Shown: in pieces, positions 1 to 10,700 of the stretch | Layout of the letters: each line of letters starts with the position of its first letter | Position numbering within the stretch: position 1 is the stretch's first letter | NCBI RefSeq assembly: GCF_965638725.1 | Contig: NC_134982.1 | Span: 61,751,816 to 61,815,815 of the forward strand | Direction of reading: 5' to 3' | DNA: 64,000 nucleotides | DNA from: Aptenodytes patagonicus | Taxonomy: Eukaryota; Chordata; Aves; Sphenisciformes; Spheniscidae | Notes under the pieces: model-generated | What the model saw: only the letters and a program-made list of their open reading frames with translations | Told to the model about the DNA's origin: nothing | Database searches by the model: none | Position numbers and translations under genes: made by a program

Positions 1-1836
1 AAAGAAATGATACCACTTGAGGGGAGGAGGAAAAAGAACTCTGAAATTTTATTGGTTTAATGGTAGTAGCAATCCTTTTTAATAGGATTTAGAGATCTTT
101 ATAAGAAATCTCCTTTCTCCTAGAAAGTGAACTTTATTTTTTCATAGTAAACTCTTACTGTTTTTTCTGTACTAGGATTATCTAATTGGGCAAATGTTAA
201 CTGATTTAGGCAGGATAGCACTTTACAAAAGAAATGAGGTGGCATTAAGTATGGTAAGGTATACCATTCCATATCTGCACTCATTGAATGAAAGGGATTT
301 TGGTTTCTGCATTTGTGCTCTAAAAAGCCAACATTTAAATGGCAGAATAAAATGCAATAGTGGGAATCTATTTTTAAAAACAGCTCAGTCAAAAATGGCT
401 TTTGTAGTGATATTTAGCTTTATTAACAATCCACGTCAGCTCTCTGTGGAATGACTCTCATGTGGTTCATGCTTCAAAAGAAAAAGGAACTATACATCAA
501 AATTGTATAAACAAATGTATGACTATTATCAGAAAAATATAATTATTTCTCAACTTAATCAAGTTTGGTTAAAACAATGTTGTACAATCATGAAACTAAA
601 ACAATCTCTGTCTTGGATGTAGCATGCATCCAAGTTTCATACATAGGGCAATGAAGAATTACTAGAATTCTAAGAAAAAAAATTGTTGAATTGTTGAACT
701 GTTAATTTACGAAGAAAGATTATAGAGGAAAGGTATGTTTAGCTTAGTTTATGAATGGCTGGAGAGGAACAGTATAATCCTGATGCATTACTACTGCTCC
801 AAAGTGCTATGGTATATAAACAATACTGTATAACAAATACCTGGTACCAAGTTGTTGTAAATGTTAAAGAACAGCATGTAATGGTACAAGAGCCTGTGAC
901 TTAAGAAATCAGGGGATTGTAATGCCAACTAAAACAAATATAATGGCAATGAATATTATGTTTTTCTTTTGGCACTTTAATATAATGAAATAAACTGATA
1001 CAAGTTGTCATTTGCCTCATCAAAATAAACACCGTGATTTTATAAGGATGTTAACTAGAAATGAGTCTGTAAGGTAGATAAGTTATTTAACATGATCTGT
1101 GCATTAGCATAAAGTATATGCTAAGTATTATTGTGGGTTGATTAGTAAGAGGAGAAAACTGAAACAAAGCAAGGGGAAAAGAAGTGATACAGTGATACAT
1201 ATTAATTTTTAATAATCAAATATGAGTTTTCTGTGGCTGGCCTGTGTTTTCACACATATAGCTAATTAATTTCAAGATCGCTAAGAAGCACATTTAAAAA
1301 GAACTGGATTAAACAGAGGCTATAAAACATCAAAGTTTCTGTCCTTGGATGTATATTTTTGTCTGTGTTTGGGACCAGAAGCTGAAATGTATTTTTACAG
1401 AGTAGAAGTTTTCAGGCCCTCTCAGATGAAATGAGTTCAAATACTCCAGTCTGACACTCTCTGTCTTCACTTCCAGAGTCTAAACACGCTCTCTGGAGGT
1501 GTTGCACAGTGTGAAACTGTACTGGTGTTGATTTAGTTGCACGATTTCTGTGTGTGTGCACACAGCTGAGCAGCTCGGTGCCCCATGGCATTGTAGCTGC
1601 ATGGTAATGCAGCTGAAGGCAGTTTAAGTTGATTACATGTTACAGTAGTGTTTTGTGCCTGTGTTACCCCAGCATGAAACTCATGACCTAATGTAGTTAT
1701 TTCTCTCTCTTCTTTAACCGTTTCTATCAGTTAAGTATGAGACAGTTTAAAATCGCATTGCTTGTGACTTGACAATATCTACAATACAGTGAAAATTCAG
1801 TTAGGTCTTGGGAACAAGAAAATGTGGAGGGATTGC
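1..1836. other. AT-rich intergenic DNA, nothing recognised
   Basis: There are no frames beyond 90 codons, no splice-joined exon pattern and no repeat family I recognise. Conserved noncoding elements cannot be judged from one sequence. Confidence 0.6.
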
Positions 1837-1935
1837 TAGATGGACTACTGGTCACCAGCTGAAATGTTTTTCCTGGGAACTGGGGGTTGAATATGGCATA
1901 CTTAGTGAAGGCTGGAGAATTCCTGATACGAATGT
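1837..1935 (+). repeat. 99-bp direct repeat, copy 1
   Basis: This segment runs from TAGATGGACTACTGGTCACC to GATACGAATGT. It recurs at 3677-3775 with two mismatches by eye (CTGGGGG against CTGAGGG, ATACGAA against ATACAAA). Homology stops abruptly at both ends. Frames in both copies read MNMAYLVKAGEFLI, but no protein family is recognised. Confidence 0.95.
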
Positions 1936-3676
1936 TTTTCTATTCTCAAAACTATGGAGGGATGGGGAACCCAGACGCTGTGGCATGGCTGGGCAGTAGG
2001 AAGTTGACTCTCCAATTCAGATATCAGAGGAGGATCCTCAACTTTCTCTTCCACCCATTCAATCTAGAAATCAGGAGCATTAAGGAAACATACAAGTAAG
2101 ATCAAGCTTGTTTTGATTGAATAGGTGTGAAGAAAATTTGTTTCCCTAGAAGGCCCTAAAGTATTTTGGCCTGGATATCAGAAATGAGAATTTTTGTTTT
2201 CAACAGCTCCCTAATAATGGTTTCTCATGTCAGTTGTGGCACTTCTTTTTTGATCTCTTTTGATGAACAGAAGATACATGCATGAACAGAATTAAAATCC
2301 TCGGTATGGTAAAAATCAAGTGAGTTAAAATAAAAATAGCCAAAAGGGATGATTTAATCTTGTAATAGATGTCACTCTTTCTCCCACAACACACTGAGTT
2401 TTTAGGTTATTTCCCTGATCAATTATTGCTTAAGACTGCTGTGTAATTATTCACTCACAGTGTTATAGTGCCTTTACAGGTACGTTGCATAAAATGGTAT
2501 ACTCAAGTTTACTCCTTCTCTCGCAACTAATCATCTGTAAGATCACAACTAATTTGGCTGCTTCAATTTAGCATTTCTTCCCGCTAAAATATCACCATTA
2601 TTTTTAGGCCAATTATGTCTCCAAAGACGTAATTACTAGACTTCTCTGTATAATTATAACTTGTGTTTCCTGTTAAATTGTTAATAATTGCATCTTCCCT
2701 GGATAATAAACACCTCAGGATTGAGCCTGAAAGTTGATTTTTTTTTTCATCAGGATGTAGTTGTTCCTGATAACCAGGAAAAAGGTCACATTGAAAAATT
2801 TGTTTACTCCAGGCCACTGTCATAAAAAGGAAGCACCTTATTATTATTCAATTACGATCTTTGAATTAGTTCCCCTACTAGCTGAGAATATCTGCTAATG
2901 CATAAGATATCAGCTGCCATGTTCTGCTTTGTGGTCAAGGGCTGAGGACCTACAATGCAGTCAGTCTAATGTCTTTTGGCAGTTTATGTGTATGATGTCA
3001 TGTGGCAGCAGACTGGATGACCCTGTCGATTTTGGAAGGAATCAGGAAACAGAACTGGGGTGACATGCTGTGTCTGATCGGCCCACCTTCTTCCCATTCC
3101 GGTTGTCCACTGTGGTCCAGAAGAGTGTGGACGCCATGCTGAAATGTTGGCACCGCAAAAGGTTTTGTTGATTTCGCCCGAGTAGAAAGATAAGGGTATA
3201 AAATAGGAAGCGGGAAATTGGTCACAGGGAAGGAAGCGGGTTGTCCCATGCCCAGGGAGTCCTCGCTCAGGCGGGAGCCAAACCGGTGGTGACAGCAAGA
3301 GGGGAGGCGTGGGAGAAAATGGTATCTTTGCATGGGACCAAATATGTAATGCAAGCACATAGAGAACTTATATGTGAACATTTAGAATCAGAGGGACAAA
3401 TACAGTCCTGGCAGCAGGAGAAAAAGTGAGCAGGGCAGGAGTAAGTAACGCTTAAAAGAAAGAGGATGCATATAGAGCCCATGGCATGGGAGTGAACATC
3501 AAGTGTGGGGACAATGGTTTTTGAAAGTGGGACAACAGAGCACTTTGAGCCCCAACTTTGAACTCTTGCAGGGAGCTCATTGTATGGGAATTGCAGGAGA
3601 TTTCCAAAAACAGGAGGAAGTGTCTGGAGGATTCATAGGGGATCTGGAAGAGAGGAGGAAAAGGTGGTCCTCGTGT
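1936..3676. other. Segment between the two direct repeats; GC-richer 3.0-3.7 kb part of unknown origin
   Basis: The first kilobase is AT-rich without signals. From about 3000 the base composition rises sharply and a TATAAAATAGG box sits at 3197-3207 (plus). Overlapping frames of 124-127 codons on the minus strand (2984-3381) are low-complexity and lack domains. The change in composition and the TATA box would fit an endogenous retroviral LTR or another insertion, but I could not find matching ends. Confidence 0.3.
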
Positions 3677-3775
3677 TAGATGGACTACTGGTCACCAGCT
3701 GAAATGTTTTTCCTGGGAACTGAGGGTTGAATATGGCATACTTAGTGAAGGCTGGAGAATTCCTGATACAAATGT
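3677..3775 (+). repeat. 99-bp direct repeat, copy 2
   Basis: It matches copy 1 at 97 of 99 positions, exactly 1840 bases away in the same orientation. Flanks differ: GTGGTCCTCGTGT before and GCAAAGGCCTCC after. The high identity implies recent duplication, gene conversion, or two copies of one interspersed repeat. Confidence 0.95.
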
Positions 3776-6059
3776 GCAAAGGCCTCCTGGAGATGTGCAG
3801 TGAACTTGAGGGCACAGAGCGCTCAGGTCCCTTGTTCACATCAGCGCTGGAGAAGTGGGGCATGCAGGTGTGGGGCTGCAGGCAGAACCACAGCAAGATA
3901 AATAATAATGAATGCCATGTGTATAGTTAGGGTAAGACATGCAGTGGCTTTATGTGGAAAGCCAGGAGCTGCTTAAAATCATGTCTTCAGAAAGTTTAGA
4001 TGTTTGTTTCAAAAAATCTTGAACATTTGTTATGATTTGGGGTAAGGTGTTAAACTAACGTGAAGCTTTTTGCTAGGCACTCTTTTATGCCTGTAAAAGT
4101 TTAGGTGGGGATTACCTGCTTCCATTAGGATCCCCAGAACAGAGGTTTTCCTCTCTGGTTTAAATCAAGCCCAGAGGAGCAGTTAATGTGATGAAGAGTT
4201 GAAATATAATCTTAAGGGCATGTTCTCAGATTTTAATAAACAGAAAGTTGAGTGTGAGATTCATAGAGTACTGAATACTCTGGATAGAAATCACTTCCTG
4301 TAACATCCAAGTAGAGGGCTGTTCTTTATTTTTCTTTACCATTCACAGACTAGACCAAAAAAAATCTTGATTGAATTAAATGTTAACCTCAGATAATTTT
4401 GCTTAAAATTTTTAAATAACATTTGAATGTTTTATAAATTAAATACTGAGCTTTCAAACTGAAAAATGAAAATGTAAGGACTTCTTTTTCCTTTTTTTAA
4501 TGTCACTTTTGAATCAAAACAATTGAAATCCAAATTAATTTTCAGAGTATTTTTTACACTCAAATCCACATATTTTGGAAATCAGAAGTTTGGTTGAAAA
4601 ATCTTTTTTCAGGTCAACTGAAAAAAATCCTATACAATAGGACTCTTTTCACTAATCTGTTAACAAACTGTTCTGTGATCATGCCGTATATCTTTCTGTG
4701 TTCAGATTATAATTTTTTCCTGTGTTCTTTCTGTTACATGTATTAAAAATAAATAAAAAAAATGGAAAGCCAAAATAGTCAACTAAATATGTTTGCTTTG
4801 GACTTAAATAAGTTTGTTCTTCCTGTTGATGCAGGTATGTACTCAAAATGCTTCAGCCAGGTTGAAATGACTGGGATATGTCTATATCAGGAGCCTAGAA
4901 GAGTGTGGAGCTCACAGAAGGTTGTATCCATCCTTTTATCACTCTTGGGCACACACAGCATGATTGAGGGCTAGGACTGTTGTCTTGTGCCCAGCATATG
5001 TTTCATCCTGAATGGATGTGAAATTTATTGTTGCGCTATCACCAAATGGAGACGTAGTGCCTTCCTGGCCTAATGATCTGGGTCGTCCCTGAGGTGATTT
5101 TTTATCACCCGTGTAGTCACCTACTCTAGAGCCTTAGGTCTGGAGCACACCAACATTAACACCAGTGGATGTAGATATGGCACACAAACAGACCTGTCCT
5201 GACTGCTGAGAGGCAAGAATTCAGGCACATAAATAGGAATGCTTGTACTTATGATCTGAATTTTGTTCCCACTGAGCAGGTAATCTTATCAGAAAAAGAT
5301 CTGAACTGTTAATATAAAATGCGTCATGGAAAGACCCAAGATAGATATAGAGGTTTAAATGGGGCCGGGAGAATAAAACTCTTTCACACGTTGTTAAGTC
5401 AACTCTTAAACTTACCTATTTGATGAATATGTAGGAGACCTGCACTAGTGGGGGCTGTATCTGTTTTGAGATAATATGGAGAAATGTCTGGCTAGTGTCT
5501 ACATTACGTGTAAATGTGGTCACCATAAAAATAATATATTTCCAATTAAGAGGGTAAATGTAAAGGAATAAAGCTCTCAAAAGGACAAAATACTTCAAAG
5601 CATCCCACCTGGGAAGAAATAGCATGATGATATAAACTGGGGCATAATTACCATGGTTTTCTATAACTTACATCCTTACAGGAGCATCTTATAAAACTGA
5701 ACAAATACTACATTAATAAATAAAGCTATTGTTAATAACTTGCAAGAACAAAGACTTTTGCAATTGGTTACGTAGCAGAAAAAAATTGATTGTAAAGCAT
5801 GCTAGGAAATTATTGGTTATAGAACCATTTGGAAGTGTATTTCCCTCACTATATTGAAATACATATTTTTGGTTTCGTATTAAATTGGTTTAGATTAGGT
5901 TTTTAATTAGCATTGAGATAAGAGCATACATAAGAAATAAGTCATGCTGCTCATAGATTTCTCTGTCAGACTGATAAAATGCATTACATGTTGCGTATAT
6001 TAACATGACTATTCATGAAAGTATCTCCTTGATGTAGAAGATTAACAGTATTGACAATG
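3776..6059. other. Intergenic DNA, nothing recognised
   Basis: The first 150 bases remain GC-richer (to about 3930) and may belong to the unknown insertion to the left. The rest is AT-rich with no gene or repeat that I can name. Confidence 0.55.
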
Positions 6060-6301
6060 TGTCCTGGTTTCGGCAGGGATAGAGTTAATTTCCTTCCGAG
6101 TAGCTGGTACAGTGCTGTGTTTTGGATTTAGGATGAGAACAAAGTTGATAACACACGGATGTTTTAGTTGTTGCTAGGCAGTGCTTACACTAGCCAAGGA
6201 CTTTTCAGTTTCCCATGCTCTACCGACTGAGAAGGCTGGAGGTGCACAAGAAGCTGGGAGGGGGCACAGCCAAACTGGCCAAAGGGACATTCCATACCAT
6301 G

Positions 6302-6309
6302 TGACGTCA
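6302..6309. promoter_or_regulatory. Perfect CRE palindrome TGACGTCA in the LTR
   Basis: TGACGTCA is the full ATF/CREB site. It sits about 8 bases upstream of the TATA-like sequence and inside the U3 part of the LTR. Binding is not shown, but the site is intact in an otherwise mutated element. Confidence 0.6.
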
Positions 6310-6544
6310 TGCTCAGTACATAAACTGGGGAAAGCTGGCTGGGGGGGTGCCGCTGCTCGGGGACTGGCTGGGCATTGGTCGGCGGGTGGTGAGCAATTGC
6401 ACTGTGCATCACTTGCTTTGTGTAGTATTGTTATTATAATCATGTTATTATTATTATCATTTTATTTCAATTATTAAACTGTTTTTATCTCAACCCATGA
6501 GTTTTTCTCACTTGTGCTCTTCCAATTCTCTCCCCCATCCCACC

Positions 6545-6558
6545 GGGGGGGGGGGGGG
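6545..6558. repeat. G14 homopolymer near the LTR end
   Basis: A run of fourteen G follows CATCCCACC in the R-U5 part. Family members usually have a shorter G run here (recalled), so it has expanded or is an assembly artefact. Confidence 0.8.
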
Positions 6559-7345
6559 AGAGTGAGCAAGCATCTGCGTGGTGCTCAGTTGCCGACTGAG
6601 GTTAAACAATGACAATGACACAATGACAAAAGGAATGGGATATATGTAATTTTAAAATGGCATCTCTATATTTGTGGAGTATGTCTTGAAGTAGTTTTAA
6701 AATTATTTTTCAAATGATATTTGCCTTTATTTGACTTTCCACTGAAGTGTGATTTAATGAGCCATTGCCTGGCAGCTGATTTGTGCTTTTTATCTGAGAT
6801 GTGCTACCTGGTTGTCAGCAGTCTGCTAATTGGTGCTGCTAATTATATAGATTCTGTTAGGTGAAAGAGAGCGAAAGGTAAGGGAAGTGGATAGAAAGGC
6901 ATTAGTCCTGCTATATTGTATTTGTGTATAAAGAAAAATTAAATACAGTTATAAAATTTTATCAGTGGGTCTGGAATGATAATCTTCCAGTGTTTATTGA
7001 ATGGCCATGTATACCTATTCTGTATGTCATTTGTGATCTTAAAACAATAATTTTGATGGCCAGTACCTCTGATAATTATAATAAGTATATGTTTTAAGTG
7101 TCAGGATTGTTGTTTTACTTTTACCTTTGGTAAAGAATAAAATGTTGAGCTTCACTTGGAGGCAGAAATCTTCTGTTCTCCTTTTCCAGTGTTACTGTAT
7201 AAGGCACAGGTTTCCACTGTTGCAAAGCCATAGTACAGCTGACTTTAAGGCTATTGCATTTTTTTCGTTCTTAGAAAGTGTGTCACTCTTTCAGGTCATG
7301 CAGCAGAGTGACTTTTGGCAATTCCGTGCTTTGAAGAAAAAAAAT

Positions 7346-7365
7346 CTAACCCTAACCCTAACCCT
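7346..7365. repeat. Short telomere-like (CCCTAA) repeat at a CR1 junction
   Basis: Twenty bases read as three and one third copies of the vertebrate telomere hexamer, immediately before the truncated start of the CR1 copy at about 7373. An A8 run precedes it. Confidence 0.9.
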
Positions 7366-7372
7366 ACTGATA
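7355..7372. other. Junction between telomere-like repeat and CR1
   Basis: ACTGATA-like filler of about 7 bases separates the last CCCT from the first CR1 base shared with the copy at 23.7 kb. Filler and microhomology at LINE 5' ends are typical of end joining during insertion. Confidence 0.5.
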
Positions 7373-7722
7373 CAGCCTATCAGTACTTAAAGGGGGCTTA
7401 TAAAAAAGATGGGGAAAGACTTTTTAGCAGGGCCTGTTGCGACAGGACAAGGGGGAATGGCTTTAAACTAAAGAGGGGTAGATATAGACTAGATATAAGG
7501 AGGAAATTTTTTATGCTGAGGGTGGTGAAACACTGGAGCAGGTTGCCCAGAGAGGTGGTGGATGCCCCATCCCTGGAAACGTTCAAGATGAGGTTGGACG
7601 GGGCTCTGAGCAACCTGATCTAGTTGAAAATGTCCCTGCCCATGGCAGGGGGGTTGGACTAGATGATCTTTAGAGGTCCCTTCCAACCTAAACTATTCTA
7701 TGATTCTATGATTCTATGATTC
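7373..7722 (+). mobile_element. CR1 LINE 3' end, 5'-truncated
   Basis: It contains the last part of ORF2 (YQYLKGAYKKDGERLFS, FKLKRGRYRLDIRRKFF, HWSRLPREVVDAPSLETFK) and the 3' UTR (TTGGACTAGATGATCTTTAG). It ends in three exact ATTCTATG octamers plus ATTC (7695-7722), the hallmark of CR1. It closely resembles the larger copy at 21.8-24.05 kb over their shared region, so both belong to one subfamily. Confidence 0.95.
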
Positions 7723-10700
7723 AGCTAGCCTGCAGGGATCTCAGTTTAGCTCTCAACAGTCCAGGGAGTTCTTTTCTTAAAGAAGTCTTCTTTTCTTTTC
7801 CTCTTGTTACATCTCTATCCACCTTCTTGATTTTTTTTTTTGTTGTTGTTGCTATTAAGAGGAATGAGGATTCTGGATTAAACTAGCATTCATCCCTATT
7901 GAACCCTTAGAATTAAAATGGGAATAGGGGAAGAGATATCTCTTCCCTGGGAGTTGATTTCTTCTCTTTCTCTGGACACTTTCCTTTTCTACTATGTTCC
8001 TTGCCATTTTAGAGTTCTTTATTTGCCTGTTACTCTTGCTGTTATTGTGGAGAGACCTGCCATTAAATAATAAATTATTGTCCGTTTAGCTCTCACAGTT
8101 TTATACATTGTTTCACTGCCAGAATTTATCCTAAATCTAGTTGTAACAAACAGAGTTAACTACTGACATTTATAAGGATTTTTTCATTTCTGTAGCTGAG
8201 GACTTATTTCCAGGTATGGCCTCTCCTAGAGAACTGAGTACAGCAGTTGTGATCTTTATTTTAAAATATTCTCCATAATATTTAAAAATGTATTGCTCAA
8301 CACAGAGTGTTTACTAAAATACTTGTAGTATTCTCCCTCTGTTTCAGAACACAGCATGAGATGCTTGGTTGCCAAGTTTAACGGGAAATACATAAGTCTT
8401 CAGAGACAGATATAAGACACAAGAATTGGCACATGGCAAACATCCTGTGTTCTGAAAAGTGTGTTTCTAAAAGATGGATATTAAAATCACAAAAGATTTT
8501 GCTTAATTTTCCTATTACAGAATGTGTTCAGACCAGTGACATAAAGGACTTTGAAGAAAAACACTGTTCATGAGGAAAAATTCTCTGGGTGAAACTCTTA
8601 CACTGGTATGCAGTCTTTGTATAAGTATGCTCTAGTACTCTATGTTGCCAAAGTAAAGGGATAGAGGAATTGTCTTCATTTCTCTTTGTGGATTGCCAGG
8701 CATACCGTGACATCTGAAGTCTGTGCTTTGGTGACAGAAGACTCTGGGCTCCATTCCTCACTTGATGACCAGTACAGCCGAGCAGAAACTAGTTTAGTTT
8801 GTTACTAGGATGGGCCAGCAACTTGCACGATAATTTCTTTCTTCTCCACCTGTCTTCAAGAAAGGTAATGCTGCATTTCAAAACACCTTATTCTGGAGAG
8901 GCTAGTTCTTTGGGGTCAGGATTGTTCAGCCTGTCTTTTCACACATCATTCCACGAGCACCATCAACAGCAGCCATGAAGGAAAAGAACAACATTCGTGA
9001 AAAACTGATTTCACTTCACTGATCTCAGAAGAGCTAGCAATAGTGAAGGATTTAACAAAGGTCTATCTGGCTCTAATACACAACAGTAGCCTGCATGGAA
9101 AGGACACTTATGACCTGCCCAGTCTTCTGAATTGAGTATTTTCACAAAGTATTTGAGAATGAAATGTGAACACATTGTGAATGATCTATTTTAAATGCAT
9201 TCCACAAATAATAGCTGCAAAGCCTAAAGATATATCTATACGAAACATTGATTTCCTCAGAACGTAATCCCTTCACCCCCGCATTTAATTCCTATCCATT
9301 CTGCTAGTGCTCATCAACTCTGCCTACAGATATTCAAGCAATTAATTAGATTTCACACAAACATATGCTCTTGCACGTACCAGGATTTTTCCTCCTTTAA
9401 TCATAACAATAAACAGAAAAAGAAGGACAAAATAGAAGTTCTGCAGAGAGGAGTGGAAGGCTTTATCTGACCTACAATACATAACTCTGGTCTCAAAGTA
9501 CATGACAGGTAGGTAAGTGTCAGGTGCTACTAGGTACAGAATTGTGGTCTTCATAACTGAAGTATTTTCTCTGTTGGTCAAAAATGGAAGGAAGATTTAC
9601 CATTGGATTTAACATCTTGTTCCACCTTCAGAGTCTTGGCTTCAATTCTGTGGCTTATTGTCTGCACAGGCAGCTGATACCCACCTAGTGCAGTAAGGCT
9701 TGGCAATGTTTGTGAGAAACTCACATTGAATTTTAATATCTCTGATCCCTCAGTCATGAACGAGGCAGCATTTGAATGAATTTGTTAATGACATTTTTAC
9801 TGATGTCTCTTCATACAGAGCAACACTTCACAGTTGCAAGTGTTCTGATGAACAGGTTATACTGACTAACAGTAGCATATCTCAGTCACTATTCAGAATT
9901 CATACCTACAAGGACAAGCACTGTATTTTGAAAACAGGCAGTTTAGCTTTGGTCAGGATCTATGTTTAGTTCATTATCAGTTTCCTATATTCCCTAAGAA
10001 TAAGTAAAACTTTGGGTATATGATAACTAAGCTTTTCATGAGGCATATTTATACTCCAGCAAGGGTTGCTAACATTTATGGTTCTTTTTCATGATTTTGT
10101 GTATATATTCAATAGATATATAAATATACTATAGGCATATATGTTCTCTATGTTAACTGCAGTAAATTCAGTAAGTTCAGCTTTTTGGAAAACAAATACG
10201 TTACGCCAAGATTGAAAATAACACATAATAATAAAAGGTTTATTTTTAATAAAAGGTAGGCAGAAATGGTGACCTACTTTAGCTTGTTACAATAGCACAG
10301 TGAGAAAATCTACTGAAATTTATAGCTCTGCTTTTTAGAGAGACCAAGTGCCTGTAGGTCCTGTTGATTCCTGCTGGGTGGATATTCAGCACTCCTGAAA
10401 ACCTGGCTCTAAGTGTCTGCCACAGATATCTTTAAAATATCCATTGCTTGTTTGGCAAGAACGTGAATATGAGAAAAGTATTGGCCATCAGCTCAGTAGA
10501 TCCCAGAAAAAAACCCAATCTGTTATGTATTGTCCTCCTGTGATTCTGCAGGAACAGTTAATGAACAAACGCTACTCCTTCCAGAACTCTGCTGTTATCA
10601 TTGATGACGCTGTTCCACAAATGTGTTTTGGTGTGATAAGGAGCTATGTAAATTGAAGATCTTTTTTGAAACAAGAGGTGTTTAGTTTCTCCCAGTCTCA

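Larger units (their letters stand above)
6060..6614 (+). mobile_element. Solo LTR, avian ERVL type
   Basis: The element starts TGTCCTGGTTTCGGCAGGG and ends GTTAAACAATGACA, the TG..CA form of an LTR. The internal text (GGCCAAAGGGACATTCCATACC, AACCCATGAGTTTTTCTCAC, CTCCCCCATCCCACCGGGG) is that of an abundant bird ERVL LTR family, recognised from memory. A perfect CRE palindrome lies at 6302-6309, a TATA-like TACATAAA at about 6317, and ATTAAA at 6473-6478. No internal retroviral genes follow, so it is a solo LTR left by recombination. Flanking CAATG and ATGAC motifs are repetitive, so the target duplication is unclear. Confidence 0.85.

Noticed and set aside
2984-3381. Overlapping 124-127-codon minus-strand frames
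   Set aside because: They are two frames of the same GC-rich stretch, both low in complexity and without known motifs.
7346-7365. A true interstitial telomere or chromosome-fusion point
   Set aside because: Only about three hexamers are present, next to a LINE junction; fusion sites usually hold long or head-to-head arrays.
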